Part shown: piece by piece, positions 47,326 through 56,890 of the stretch
Layout: every line of letters begins with the position of its first letter
Position numbering within the stretch: position 1 is the first letter of the stretch
DNA from: Pseudomonadota bacterium
Lineage (GTDB): Bacteria; Pseudomonadota; Gammaproteobacteria; Burkholderiales; Burkholderiaceae_B
Assembly (NCBI GenBank): GCA_023387815.1
Contig: JAEWHK010000001.1
Coordinates: 62,001 to 126,000, forward strand
Direction: 5' to 3'
Length of the DNA: 64,000 nucleotides
Notes under the pieces: model-generated
What the model was told of the DNA's origin: nothing
The model's input: the letters and a program-made list of their open reading frames with translations, nothing else
The model's database searches: none
Position numbers and translations under genes: made by a program

Positions 47326-47373
47326 CACGGTGCTCTTGTGCTTAAACGGCTTGGCCCGCGCGGCTTTCCCGTA

Positions 47374-47448
47374 CTCGCCGTAGTTAAATGGATATAACCG
47401 ACCCCTCCTAAGGGCCAATTACAGGTTCGATTCCTGTCGGCGAGGCCA
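47374..47448 (+). tRNA. tRNA-Arg(CCT)
   Basis: Acceptor stem CTCGCCG/CGGCGAG is perfect; D-arm GTTA...TAAC; anticodon loop CTCCTAA with anticodon CCT (one mismatch in the stem); T-arm ACAGG-TTCGATT-CCTGT; discriminator G and encoded CCA at 47446-47448. Reads AGG codons. The AT-rich stretch that follows and the accessory genes beyond make its 3' end a possible integration site, but no integrase is seen. Confidence 0.92.
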
Positions 47449-47854
47449 TAATGCTTCTCTGATTTTATAAAAATATAAATTGATATAAAAATCAAAAAGT
47501 TAAGTGGTTATGGTTTTTGCTCGTTTTATCTATAAATAGAAATTCAATATAAAACCACCCATAAATCACCAAAAAGCTACGCACGAGAGCTAGCATATAG
47601 AAGACCATCAATGGTTATCGCGATTCATAACTTATAGAATGAAGAAAGCCTTCACGTCTCACTTGTGATTTTTTCTACATCTTTCCCCTCTTCTCACCTA
47701 AATCCCCAAAAGCCACCCTGCCGAACTAGACCCCCCTCCTGACCCAGGCCAACTCCCCAACTCAAAATCCGCCTCCCAGCAAAACCCTCCCCAGTAACAA
47801 CTCCATCAAAACCAGCTAGAATCTAATTACCCCACCCGACCCCCAGGAGCCAAT
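47449..47854. other. intergenic: AT-rich block then C-rich, G-poor leader
   Basis: No gene seen. 47449-47660 is AT-rich with short direct repeats. From about 47690 the plus strand becomes C-rich and G-poor: in 47701-47820 I count about 55 C against 12 G. Such C>G stretches resemble Rho-utilisation (rut) sites. The SRAP gene begins right after with AGGAG. Confidence 0.5.
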
Positions 47855-48553
47855 ATGTGCGGAAGAATAAGACAGGCCCGGCAACCAGCAGAGTATTTTG
47901 AGAGCATCTTCACGGATATGAGCAAGGTATTCAATCTCGAGCCCGGCCTGCGTTTCAATGTGCCGCCGGGTACGACACCGATGGTGATTCACGAGCTGGC
48001 CAGCACACGACTGGTTGAGCGTCAGTTCTGGGGGTATGCGCCTGCCTGGTATAAATATTCGCCCGTGAGCAACTCGCGGCTGGACAAGATTCTGGATAAC
48101 TCCCCTTTCTGGCGGATCCCGATGACGCACAGAATGATTGTTCCGGCGGATGGCTGGTTTGAATGGACAGGAGTGAAAGGTAATAAGCAGCCCTGGTACA
48201 TCCGCCCGGCCGATCACTCCCCGATACTGATGGCCGCGATTTCGGGCTGGCAGGAAGATGAAGCGCCCGGCAAGCACACGGGGTTTGCCATTGTGACGGA
48301 TGACGCCGCCGGTGGTATGGTTGATATTCACGACCGGCGCCCGGTAGTGCTCACGCCAGAGCACGCCCGGGAATGGCTGGATCCGGATACAACCATGGAA
48401 CAGGCAAAGCAATTACTGTCCCTCGCCCGACCGGAAGCTTCATTTGAATGGTATGAAGTTACCAGGAAAGTTGGAAACTCCCGGTATCAGGAGGAGGATT
48501 CGGCGGATCCTGTTACGATGGATGCTAGCAGCGGAAATCTAAAGTTCGAATAA
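47855..48553 (+). CDS. SOS response-associated peptidase family protein (YedK/HMCES)
   Basis: 232 residues. The catalytic Cys2 in MCGRIRQ forms a thiazolidine link to abasic sites in single-stranded DNA. Conserved FWGYAPAWYK, the NSRLDKI segment in place of NARSET, DGWFEWTGVKGNKQPWYIR with the active Glu, and GFAIVTDDAAGGMVDIHDRR with the His. Family role: protection of abasic sites at replication forks. AGGAG 5 bp before the ATG. The N-x-R-x-E motif reads NSRLD, a slight departure. Confidence 0.92.
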   Translation: MCGRIRQARQPAEYFESIFTDMSKVFNLEPGLRFNVPPGTTPMVIHELASTRLVERQFWGYAPAWYKYSPVSNSRLDKILDNSPFWRIPMTHRMIVPADGWFEWTGVKGNKQPWYIRPADHSPILMAAISGWQEDEAPGKHTGFAIVTDDAAGGMVDIHDRRPVVLTPEHAREWLDPDTTMEQAKQLLSLARPEASFEWYEVTRKVGNSRYQEEDSADPVTMDASSGNLKFE

Positions 48554-48607
48554 ACACCGCAGCATTAGCGGTTATCCCATTTTTTCAGCACAAAGCAGAC
48601 ATACATT

Positions 48608-49336
48608 TTGGCCCAGAATATCTACGACAACGACGATTTCTTTTCTGGCTACAGCCAGCTACCCCGGCAAACGCAAGGACTTGCCGGCGCGCCGGAGTGG
48701 CCGGCAATTCAGGCAATGTTGCCTGATCTGCAAGACAAAAGCGTGGTAGACCTGGGCTGCGGGTTTGGCTGGTTTTCCCGATGGGCGAAAGAAGCCGGCG
48801 CTAAATCAGTACTTGGTTTGGATATCTCCAAAAACATGATTGCACGGGCAATGCAAAGCACCAACGATACCGATATCCAATATCAGCTTGCCGACCTTGA
48901 AACACTAGAATTACCGCAAGCCAAGTTTGATCTAGCCTACAGCGCCCTCACCTTTCACTATATCGAGGATTTCCATCGCCTGGTACGCATGGTGCATGGC
49001 GCGCTTAAACCCGGAGGGCACTTTGTATTCACCATCGAACACCCAATCTACATGGCCGCAACACATCCGCATTGGATAACCGATGAAGATGGAAGAAAAA
49101 CCTGGCCGGTGAATCAATACGCTATTGAAGGCGAACGTCGTACCAACTGGTTTACAGACGGTATTCTTAAATATCATCGAACGCTAGGAACAACGGTAAA
49201 CGCTTTGATGGCCGCAGGATTTACAATCCGCCATCTTGAAGAATTCGCTCCTGATGCAGATCAGATCAATAACAATCCGGATTTGGCCGAGGAACTGGAA
49301 CGACCGATGATGTTATTGATCTCTGCGGAGTCGTAG
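48608..49336 (+). CDS. class I SAM-dependent methyltransferase
   Basis: 242 residues. SAM-binding motif I is VVDLGCGFGWFSRWAKEAGA, motif II VLGLDISKNMIARA and motif III LPQAKFDLAYSALTFHYIED. N-terminus AQNIYDNDDFFSGYSQLPRQ is typical of a common small-molecule methyltransferase family; substrate unknown. The start codon is TTG (48608): no in-frame ATG precedes the conserved N-terminus. It follows the SRAP gene by 54 bp. Confidence 0.85.
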   Translation: MAQNIYDNDDFFSGYSQLPRQTQGLAGAPEWPAIQAMLPDLQDKSVVDLGCGFGWFSRWAKEAGAKSVLGLDISKNMIARAMQSTNDTDIQYQLADLETLELPQAKFDLAYSALTFHYIEDFHRLVRMVHGALKPGGHFVFTIEHPIYMAATHPHWITDEDGRKTWPVNQYAIEGERRTNWFTDGILKYHRTLGTTVNALMAAGFTIRHLEEFAPDADQINNNPDLAEELERPMMLLISAES

Positions 49337-49883
49337 AGCTTATCTTTCCGTCTCTGTTTTTCTGACTCGGAAGCATCATCGCAAGCCAATTGCAGCTGTC
49401 GTTTGAAAGGATATTGGCGCAATTCGTCATGGATCCAACTAATTCTTACAATCGTCTACTTCAGCAAGGTAAACCTGAATGCCAGGAATTAGTCCCATAT
49501 TTCGCTTTTTAAATTGATTGAAGTATTCAATTAATACTTAACGCACAATTTGTTCGATTCACCGCCGGATTATGCGTTTAGCTAATCTGTATAAAGTACA
49601 AGTAGGTTTACAGCGTTGAAATCAAACGACTAGCCGCGACCACATAAAGTGGTTGCTAATTAAGCAATTTTAAGCAGCCAACTTCTTGATAAGCTCACTT
49701 TTGGCATGATCTATTTTGTTCGCACCGGTTTTAAGTGCGCTGAATCTACGTTCTGGAAAAAAGCTTGTATCGTGAAGCGCCATGCAGATATTATTGGATG
49801 CTATCAGGAATCTCGCCTATACAGACGAATGGATCAAGATTAGCAACAGCATTCAACTCAAACCACCTAATGGTTAAGATACG
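49337..49883. other. intergenic region with a small coding-like remnant
   Basis: 547 bp of lower GC. On the minus strand the codons at 49670-49783 read MALHDTSFFPERRFSALKTG then ANKIDHAKSELIKKLAA, and the frame is open for 14 more codons upstream without a start. It looks coding but has no ribosome site, so I take it as a possible gene remnant. A plus-strand peptide of 31 codons (ending just before the LysR gene) is not convincing. Confidence 0.25.
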
Positions 49884-50804
49884 ATGAATCCAACTATCCG
49901 ACAATTACGAGCATTTGCGTATATATACAAGCTGGGAAGCCTGAGGCAAGCGTCCGAGGCCATGCATCTCACGCAATCGGCACTCAGCTTATTGTTGCAA
50001 CAGCTCGAGGAGAACCTGGGAGTATCGCTATTTGAACGTACCTCTCGTTCGCTAAGACCCACAGCCATTGCTCATGAAACATTTGATATGGCATCGAATA
50101 TCCTGGAAAGTGTTGATAGTCTCGTAAATATCACGCGCGGTATAGTGGAAAAAAAGCATGGTGTTCTGCACTTTGGCGTTGCAACTGCCGTCGCCGCAAC
50201 AATATTGCCAGAAGCGATTTCACTTTTTGAAGATCAATATCCTGATATCAAATTAGTTATACATGACGCAGGGCCAGAACACATTATTTCCCCAATTCAG
50301 GATCGAAAAGTTGAATTCAGCATCGGTACAACAAGCTCCGGCGCATCTGATGTGGTGTTTGAGACCTTGCTTACGGACCACCTTTCGGCGATTTATTTAA
50401 AAGACGGCGCTATTTCACAAAAGAAAATAACAGACTGGCATAGCCTCAGCGATTTGCCAATAATAAGCGTACGTTCTGGAAATGAAATCCGTACACTGAT
50501 CGATACCGCTATGATCAAAGCCGGGATTGAATTCAAGCCGAAATGGGAAGTATCATATCTATCCACAGCGCTTGCCTTGACGTTGAAGGGTCTAGGCGTA
50601 GCAGTTCTGCCAGCATACCTTATCGAATCCTTTCATTATAAAAATCTTGTCATAAAGTCCATCCAGGATCCGCTAGTCGAGAGAAACGTCTATCTCATCC
50701 GGCCGAAAGGCGTTGCTCTTACACCTGCGGCCCAGGCACTGATAGATATTTTAAAATATGTCGCAAATGCTGTTTCGCTCAAGCAGCACAAATCTTATCG
50801 ATAA
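49884..50804 (+). CDS. LysR-family transcriptional regulator
   Basis: 306 residues. Winged helix at 4-64 (IRQLRAFAYIYKLGSLRQAS, AMHLTQSALSLLLQQLEENL, LFERTSRSLRPT), then the ligand-binding domain. It converges on the FAD monooxygenase with a 26-bp overlap of the coding ends (50779-50804), which is unusual for LysR genes, as they are more often divergent from their targets. May regulate the aromatic cluster; not provable here. Confidence 0.88.
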   Translation: MNPTIRQLRAFAYIYKLGSLRQASEAMHLTQSALSLLLQQLEENLGVSLFERTSRSLRPTAIAHETFDMASNILESVDSLVNITRGIVEKKHGVLHFGVATAVAATILPEAISLFEDQYPDIKLVIHDAGPEHIISPIQDRKVEFSIGTTSSGASDVVFETLLTDHLSAIYLKDGAISQKKITDWHSLSDLPIISVRSGNEIRTLIDTAMIKAGIEFKPKWEVSYLSTALALTLKGLGVAVLPAYLIESFHYKNLVIKSIQDPLVERNVYLIRPKGVALTPAAQALIDILKYVANAVSLKQHKSYR

Positions 50805-52431
50805 GATCTGCCACATTATCCGGCAACGCATCGCCTCGCCAGGCAATATGCTGATCTGGGCGGGACAATACAAGTTTGTGAAAATACACATTGCATCGGA
50901 AATCCTGACTTTGTATATCCACAATCTTAAAAGGCATCCCTCTTGCGCTCGCCATCGCTTCGAAGTCAGTGACATCGACGGTAGCGTCAAATCTTAACAT
51001 CGTATAACCAATACCCAGCGCATCGTAAAGCGGAGTACCACCCTCTAGTTCGATGTACGGAGTGCGACATCCAGGCACGCTTGAAGCCTCATACGAACCC
51101 ATAGTATACGGAGGAAACGCGTCACCCTCATACGCGATGAGGGGAGACTGGTCATAAAAATAACCAAAATTCAACCCTGCACAACAATATTGCTGAACAT
51201 TTAATTTATATGCCTCTGCACCTAGTTTCCTTCTCAATTCAGCCCCTTCTTCGCTCTGCGCTTCTATGCCTAGAGGGACACTGGTACGTTGTTGAGACAT
51301 GGCATAGGCATGGTTCATGGCAAAATAGGAAACCTGTTCGGTAATCGGTCTTCGTTCGGCCTCATACGCATCCAGAATTGCCTCGCCACCCCAGCCTTGA
51401 ATTCTCGCGGCCAATGTCCACCCCAGATTCTCTGCATCGGCAATACCAGCATTCATCCCATATCCGGCATATGGAACCCACAGATGAGCAGCATCGCCAC
51501 AAATGAATACTCTACGATCTCGAAATTTATTGGCCAGCAGGCGCCGGCCAAACCAATCCTCCTTGCTAACCGTTTCATACTGAAAACGCTCATCCACTCC
51601 TAGTATTTCACGGAGGCAAGCATCCCTATCAACCGAGTCAAAATCAGGTTCATTTTCCCGCAAATAGTTATGAACGAGCCACATTTCCTTACCGTCAATT
51701 GCGTAGGTGTTGCCACAACGTCGAGGATTAAGAGAGAATGTAGCCCAGGCGGGCGCTTGCTTAAACAACGACAACAAGGCAGGTGCCTTAATCAATGTCG
51801 ACTGAACCCGCTGCACGATGGCATCTCCTTCCAACTTGGAGCCAATCATTTTGCGAACAATAGACTTCCCGCCATCGCATCCAATTAGATATCTCGCGTA
51901 ATACGTCGACTCCTTTCCCGTATCCTCATTCTTACTGACAATCGATACACAATTCTCATCTTGCGAGAATGAAATCAATGCTTCCCGATTCAGAATGCGA
52001 ATGTTCTGTTGCTTCTCGGCATATTCGAACAGTATGGGCTCCAGGTATATCTGATTGATTCTATGAGGCGGTTCCGGGGTTGGCCAATCAGTATCCGGGC
52101 CGGATTTACTGGTATACCGATCTCGTCGACAAGGAATGGGAATTCTGGCTAGCTCAACACCTGTTGCTGTTGTGCGATAAGAAATATCATTTGGGTAATC
52201 TTCTGGCAGCCCCGCGTTGCGTACCTGATCCGCCATACCGAGGCGCCTGAAAATCTCCATTGAACGGGCCGAAACGTGATTGCACTTTGCACTTGGAGGT
52301 TCGAGGCGTCTTCGGGGTTCCAGCACCGTAACGCGAATACCCCGCAAAGCCAATATCATGGCAAGAACCAATCCTACCGGACCTGCTCCGGCAATGAATA
52401 CATCAGCATCAAGAGAAGTTGGATCAGACAT
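50779..52431 (-). CDS. FAD-dependent aromatic monooxygenase
   Basis: 550 residues of the flavoprotein monooxygenase group A (PF01494-like). GAGPVGLVLAMILALRG at about 15-31 binds FAD, the DG-type motif YLIGCDGGKSIVRKMIG binds NAD(P)H and FAD, and GDAAHLWVPYAGYGMN is the second FAD motif. The C-terminal thioredoxin-like region is reduced. Relatives hydroxylate phenols or hydroxyphenyl acids (MhpA, TfdB). Last gene of the aromatic train, paired with SDR 52603. Substrate unknown. Confidence 0.87.
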   Translation of the reverse strand: MSDPTSLDADVFIAGAGPVGLVLAMILALRGIRVTVLEPRRRLEPPSAKCNHVSARSMEIFRRLGMADQVRNAGLPEDYPNDISYRTTATGVELARIPIPCRRDRYTSKSGPDTDWPTPEPPHRINQIYLEPILFEYAEKQQNIRILNREALISFSQDENCVSIVSKNEDTGKESTYYARYLIGCDGGKSIVRKMIGSKLEGDAIVQRVQSTLIKAPALLSLFKQAPAWATFSLNPRRCGNTYAIDGKEMWLVHNYLRENEPDFDSVDRDACLREILGVDERFQYETVSKEDWFGRRLLANKFRDRRVFICGDAAHLWVPYAGYGMNAGIADAENLGWTLAARIQGWGGEAILDAYEAERRPITEQVSYFAMNHAYAMSQQRTSVPLGIEAQSEEGAELRRKLGAEAYKLNVQQYCCAGLNFGYFYDQSPLIAYEGDAFPPYTMGSYEASSVPGCRTPYIELEGGTPLYDALGIGYTMLRFDATVDVTDFEAMASARGMPFKIVDIQSQDFRCNVYFHKLVLSRPDQHIAWRGDALPDNVADLIDKICAA

Positions 52432-52602
52432 ATATTGTGCTCGAATAGTCAGTTAGCGATTAATAGAAATGATCGACAGGACTATTCGAACACATTTGGC
52501 ATAACAAATAAATTGAGTTTTTCTGGTCGATCATCAAGTAAATTTTATGAATCACGTCCGAAAAAACTCAATTGTTTAGCAGTCGTTGAACGATGAATCT
52601 GT

Positions 52603-53415
52603 TTATTTAGGGCCAGGAATCGGTCCGCCCTGCTGTGCGAAACACCCGACGTCCAGCACGGTACCAGAAATCACCTCTGCCTCGGGGGATATTAAAAAAG
52701 CAACTGCATTCGCCAAATCCTCGGGAGTTGCGTGGCGTCCTGCGGCCGTTCCAGGACCATTACTTGCCGCTTTTGCGACATTCCCGTTAGCACGGCCCAG
52801 ACTCATTCCCGTCACTATCCCACCGCCTCCTGGGATCACTGTATTGGCGCGAATACGATCTCGAAAATGATCATAGGCGATTGCACTCGTCAATGCGTGA
52901 ATCCCACCTTTACTTGCGCAATATGCCGCCATATTCGGCTTTCCCCATCCCGCACCGGAACCAATATTTACGATGCTTCCGCCTCCCTGCGCTATCATGT
53001 GCGGAATGGCCGCCCGGCATAACAAAAATGGCCCTTTTAGATTTACTGATAAAATTCTGTCCCAAAGTTCTTCGGACGTGTCAAGAATTGTACCCAGGGG
53101 GCCGATAGCTGCATTATTCACCACACCATCAATGCGGCCAAACCTTTCAATAGCAGTTGATACAACGCGGGTGATATCATCCGACTTTGCCACATCTGCT
53201 TCCAGCACTTCACCAATCAAATGCAAGCCATTGAGCTCATCCTTCAAGGCCTGAATGCTGTTGCCAGCAACGCTGGCTGGTTGCGGCGTGTCCAGGCCGA
53301 AGGAAACGACCCTATATCCGCTTTGGGCTAACTTCAGCGTGATCGCTTTACCTATGCCAAACGTTCCACCTGTCACGATGACGACTTTACCGTTTTCATT
53401 TGTTGCTTTACTCAT
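52603..53415 (-). CDS. SDR dehydrogenase, paralogue of the one at 58117
   Basis: 270 residues. TGGTFGIGKAITLKLAQSGY (cofactor), VVNNAAIGPLGTILDT (shared with the paralogue), IVNIGSGAGWGKPNMAAY (Ser/Tyr), then CASKGG with the catalytic Lys. PGGGGIVTGMS and DVGCFAQQGGPIPGPK are shared C-terminal features. By family this may oxidise a cis-dihydrodiol or a hydroxylated aromatic product. Lies between the FAD monooxygenase and a Bug receptor. Confidence 0.9.
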   Translation of the reverse strand: MSKATNENGKVVIVTGGTFGIGKAITLKLAQSGYRVVSFGLDTPQPASVAGNSIQALKDELNGLHLIGEVLEADVAKSDDITRVVSTAIERFGRIDGVVNNAAIGPLGTILDTSEELWDRILSVNLKGPFLLCRAAIPHMIAQGGGSIVNIGSGAGWGKPNMAAYCASKGGIHALTSAIAYDHFRDRIRANTVIPGGGGIVTGMSLGRANGNVAKAASNGPGTAAGRHATPEDLANAVAFLISPEAEVISGTVLDVGCFAQQGGPIPGPK

Positions 53416-53455
53416 ATTTCACTCGTATTTGGTTTAAATAGAATATGTAAGGACA

Positions 53456-54487
53456 TCAGTCGAGACTTACACCTGACGTTCTGACGATCTCGGCCCATTT
53501 GGCCGATTCTCCCTGTTCAAATTTTCCTAATTCATCCGCGGACCAGGTAATCGGCGTTGCACTCATCGCTTCCAGCTGTTCTTTTAATTTTGCATCCTTT
53601 AGCGCAGTGTTCGCTGCCGCATTAAGCTTTTCCACCACGTCCGGCGGTGTGCCTGATGGGGCAAAAATGGCGTTCCAGGTTGAAGCCTTGAGCTGCGGAA
53701 ACCCAGCTTCTGTCGTCGTTGGAACATCATCTAGTTGCGCTATCCGTTGATCATCTGCAACTGCTAAAGCGCGGATCGCCCCGGACTTGATGTGCGGCAA
53801 TAAGGCTGGCGGCGTATCGTATAGAACCTGGATGTTTCCTGCGACAAGATCCTGCAGCGCTGGTGCTGCGCCTTTATAAGGGACATGGACTGTTTCCACC
53901 TTAGCTTGTCGATTCAACATCTCACCCATCAGATGCCCGATGCCGCCAATACCCTGCGAACCAAAATTGATTTTGTCTTTGCTGCTGCGCATGGCATCTA
54001 TCAATTCAGATAAATTCTGATACGGAAGTTTTGAGTTGACTACGATCACTTGCGGCACCTTAACCAGCATCGCAACAGGGTCGAAATCTTTATCCGGAGA
54101 ATATGACAGTTTCTTATAGAGAGACGGATTGATTGCCTGAGTCGAGACCGTTCCCAGCAGCAAGGTGTATCCATTTGGGGCTGCTCGGGCAACAAAACCT
54201 GCACCAATACCCCCGCCGGCGCCAGGTTTATTTTCTACTACGATTGGTTTGTTAAGTGTCTCTCCCATCCGCTTGGCAACTAGGCGCGCAACAACATCGG
54301 TACCGCCTCCCGCCGCATATGGAACAACAAGAGTTATCGGTCTGTCAGGAAATTCGGATTTTGCCTGTGCTGCCGGGCCAAAGGCTGTAATCACGGAAAG
54401 AAAGCTGCCAAACAGCAGCAAAGACACCGATTTTTTCTCACATAGCGAAACACGCTTTGATGAAATTTTTGCCAGCGTTTTATTCAT
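53456..54487 (-). CDS. Bug/TctC-family periplasmic binding protein
   Basis: 343 residues. Signal region at 1-42 (VSLLLFGSFLSVITAFGPAAQA). Bug signature FPDRPITLVVPYAAGGGTDVV and ENKPGAGGGIGAGFVARAAP, with YKGAAPALQDLVAGNIQVLY. These bind carboxylates, often aromatic acids, usually for a TctAB-type transporter or for sensing; no TctAB genes are seen here. AGGAG 9 bp before the ATG. Follows the IclR gene by 12 bp. Confidence 0.93.
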   Translation of the reverse strand: MNKTLAKISSKRVSLCEKKSVSLLLFGSFLSVITAFGPAAQAKSEFPDRPITLVVPYAAGGGTDVVARLVAKRMGETLNKPIVVENKPGAGGGIGAGFVARAAPNGYTLLLGTVSTQAINPSLYKKLSYSPDKDFDPVAMLVKVPQVIVVNSKLPYQNLSELIDAMRSSKDKINFGSQGIGGIGHLMGEMLNRQAKVETVHVPYKGAAPALQDLVAGNIQVLYDTPPALLPHIKSGAIRALAVADDQRIAQLDDVPTTTEAGFPQLKASTWNAIFAPSGTPPDVVEKLNAAANTALKDAKLKEQLEAMSATPITWSADELGKFEQGESAKWAEIVRTSGVSLD

Positions 54488-54499
54488 ATAAATAATCTC

Positions 54500-55288
54500 C
54501 TAATGATATTGATAGAGTTTCTTATTGATTATCGATTTTCTGATTTCTCTCGCACTGAGCTGAAGAATGTGCGCCAGCTTCTCAACTCGTCCTGAGGGCA
54601 TGCGATCAGTTGTAGCGGCAACGCTGATCGCAGCAAATGGCATATCCAGACTATTCAAAACCGGCACGCCGACTGCCGCCACGCCAGCTGTAACGCGATT
54701 GCGTATGAAAGCGTATCCATCGCGACGGCAGCGTTCTACTGATTGGAGGAGATCTTCCTCGGAGCGCTCTCCATTCAAGCGCGCAGCGATTTCAATCGCC
54801 ATATCCAATCTTTCCTGCTCGGGCATATTTGCCAGAATTGCTAATCCTCCTGCGCCTATCCCAAGAAGGCGTCTACTTCCAATATCGAGCGTTACAACCC
54901 GAATCGGCGATGGTCCTTCGTAGCGACCTTCACACACCGACTCTATGCCGCTTCTGACGGTAAGGTAGACCGTGTCCTCTACTTTCTCCGCCAGTTGTTG
55001 TAATGTCTGCCGGAAGTCATCCCGAAGATCGAACATCGCGTTAGCAGCCAATCCCAATTCATAGGCCAGCCGTCCAAGTCGATAGCATTTCGTAGAGAAG
55101 TCCTGGATGACAATATTTTGCGACTGCAGCCGGTGAAGTAACCGATGTACAGTAGAGTTGGGTAGTCGAGTCTGGTCCGCGATCTCAATCAGTGCTAAGC
55201 CGCGTTTACCTGCAGTCGCCAGAATTCTCAAAACCAGGAAAGCACGCTCTACTCCACCAGCAGGCGCTACTAGTGTTGTCGCGTTCAT
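54500..55288 (-). CDS. IclR-family transcriptional regulator
   Basis: 262 residues. N-terminal winged helix (VERAFLVLRILATAGKRGLA, LIEIADQTRLPNSTVHRLLH) and the C-terminal effector domain (from about 95, VEDTVYLTVRSGIESVCEG). ATG at 55288 chosen because GGAG lies 6 bp upstream; the frame reaches back to 55321. Inside the operon-like train between VOC and Bug genes, so it may be co-expressed with its targets. Confidence 0.9.
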   Translation of the reverse strand: MNATTLVAPAGGVERAFLVLRILATAGKRGLALIEIADQTRLPNSTVHRLLHRLQSQNIVIQDFSTKCYRLGRLAYELGLAANAMFDLRDDFRQTLQQLAEKVEDTVYLTVRSGIESVCEGRYEGPSPIRVVTLDIGSRRLLGIGAGGLAILANMPEQERLDMAIEIAARLNGERSEEDLLQSVERCRRDGYAFIRNRVTAGVAAVGVPVLNSLDMPFAAISVAATTDRMPSGRVEKLAHILQLSAREIRKSIINKKLYQYH

Positions 55289-55324
55289 CGTTGCTCCGTT
55301 CGTACCGTCAGAGACATGCAAACG

Positions 55325-55876
55325 CTACGCTCTTTGATAACCTGATTGTGCGCCGAAGAGGGACGCTCTCTGTGACCAATCGTGTGTTTTTTCCCAGACT
55401 TTCAACACGTCCATGGCCTCTTCCCGGAATTGCTGATCCTGTTCCTTCGTGGCCGTGTGTACACTCAGCTCAAGCCTATGTCCAGAAGGATCGAAAAAAT
55501 AAATGGACAATAAAAAATCGTCATGATTAGTGGGGCCGACAACAGGAATTCCACGTGCTTCAATCGATGCTTTTGCCTCAAACAAGGTTTTCTCGTCTTT
55601 TACCCGAAATGCAAAATGCTGGACCCAGTCGGGCGTGGATGCATCGCGGCCGGACGGGCTTCCTTCATCCTTAGGCAGCTCAAAAAAGGCAATGCAGCTA
55701 CCGTCTTCCATCTCAAAAAAGATGTGGATGTGCGGACTATATGCACCAGTCGATGGAACATGGTCCTCGCCCATGGCATGGATGAATTTCAGTCCTAGCA
55801 CGTTTGTGTAGAAGTCGACCGTCTCTCTCGCGTCTTTACAGCGAAATGCAGCATGATGCAAACTTTTGCAAAGCAT
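55325..55876 (-). CDS. VOC-fold protein, possible ring-cleavage (extradiol) dioxygenase
   Basis: 183 residues, single VOC module. LHHAAFRCKDARETVDFYTN with a candidate metal His, HIHIFFEMEDGSCIAFFEL, VQHFAFRVKDEK with a second His, and YFFDPSGHRLELSVH with the terminal Glu. His/His/Glu ligation is what extradiol dioxygenases and glyoxalases use. Its place between an FAH hydrolase and the regulator, in a cluster that would form a diol, favours ring cleavage, but one-domain VOC proteins have many roles. AAGGAG before the ATG. Confidence 0.75.
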   Translation of the reverse strand: MLCKSLHHAAFRCKDARETVDFYTNVLGLKFIHAMGEDHVPSTGAYSPHIHIFFEMEDGSCIAFFELPKDEGSPSGRDASTPDWVQHFAFRVKDEKTLFEAKASIEARGIPVVGPTNHDDFLLSIYFFDPSGHRLELSVHTATKEQDQQFREEAMDVLKVWEKTHDWSQRASLFGAQSGYQRA

Positions 55877-55900
55877 AAGGCTCTCCTTAAGTCAATATGA

Positions 55901-56890
55901 TTAAGTTAGATTCCCAGGACGGGAAAAGACCTGACTGATCGGACCGAAAACCGAATTGCCCTGATCATCAAAGTGCTCAATTCGAACTTCGTCGCCAAAT
56001 CGGAACAACGGTGTCACAGCAGAACCGTCGCGCAGTATCTCCAGAGCACGAAGCTCTCCGATACAGCCGCAGCCGGCATTCTCGTCTTCATTGGAGACCG
56101 TGCCCAGACCAACAATCGTGCCTGGCTCAAAAGGACGCGTCTGAGCAACATGAGAGATCAAGTCGGCGTAATTGAAGGGAGTGTCAATACCTGTGTTTAT
56201 TTTTCCCACCTGCTCTCCGCGAACCCAGCATTTCATGGTTCCTCCAACCAGCCCGTCTTGCCATAAATCCCCCAATTCATCGGGAGTGACTGCAACAGGA
56301 CCCAGACTGGAGGCAGGCTTGCCAGTGAGAAAGCCGAAGGTGCGGCGCAGCTCCGCAGGTATCAGTGCGCGCAGGGAAACATCGTTAAGCAACACAAACA
56401 GCTTGATATGGCTGAGCGCCTTTTCGGGCGTGACTCCCATCGGAACGTCATCGGTGACAGCACCTATTTCCGCCTCGAAATCGATACCCAGGTTCTCATC
56501 GGGGAGTGTAACGTTTTCATTCCACCCTAAAAATCCATGAGAAATACCTTGGTAAACCAGTGGCTTCTCAAAAAAATCGGCTGGGACATCCTCCCCGCGC
56601 GCCTTGCGATTTCTTCGAATATGGCTTGCATAGGCGGCACCATCCAGATACTGGTACGAACGAGGAAGCGGCGGGCCTAGCGACTTCCAGTCCAGATCGA
56701 AAGCATCGACGACCTCTCCTTTATTCAACATCTCGTAAAGTTCGCGCAAGGCGGGTTCGGCAGATTTCCAATTATCCAGTGCGGACTGCATGGTCAACGC
56801 GATCGAGTTGGCTCTTACTGCTTTTTTCATGTCTCGACTGACGACAACCAATTGACCGTCACGACCAGACCGTAAAGAGGCAAGTTTCAT
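55901..56890 (-). CDS. fumarylacetoacetate hydrolase family protein
   Basis: 329 residues. N-terminal KLASLRSGRDGQLVVVSRDM and the C-terminal metal-binding core: LGIDFEAEIGAVTDDVP (acidic ligands), LFVLLNDVSLR, SSLGPVAVTPDELG, and PGTIVGLGTVSNEDENAGCG. FAH-fold enzymes hydrolyse C-C bonds of beta-diketones made by aromatic ring cleavage (fumarylacetoacetate, acylpyruvates). ATG at 56890 chosen: AGGA 10 bp upstream; a TTG at 56899 is too close. Confidence 0.88.
   Translation of the reverse strand: MKLASLRSGRDGQLVVVSRDMKKAVRANSIALTMQSALDNWKSAEPALRELYEMLNKGEVVDAFDLDWKSLGPPLPRSYQYLDGAAYASHIRRNRKARGEDVPADFFEKPLVYQGISHGFLGWNENVTLPDENLGIDFEAEIGAVTDDVPMGVTPEKALSHIKLFVLLNDVSLRALIPAELRRTFGFLTGKPASSLGPVAVTPDELGDLWQDGLVGGTMKCWVRGEQVGKINTGIDTPFNYADLISHVAQTRPFEPGTIVGLGTVSNEDENAGCGCIGELRALEILRDGSAVTPLFRFGDEVRIEHFDDQGNSVFGPISQVFSRPGNLT

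Noticed and set aside
47449..47660. AT-rich stretch after the tRNA as a CRISPR array or attachment repeat
   Set aside because: No regular repeat-spacer pattern and no copy of the tRNA 3' end found by eye.
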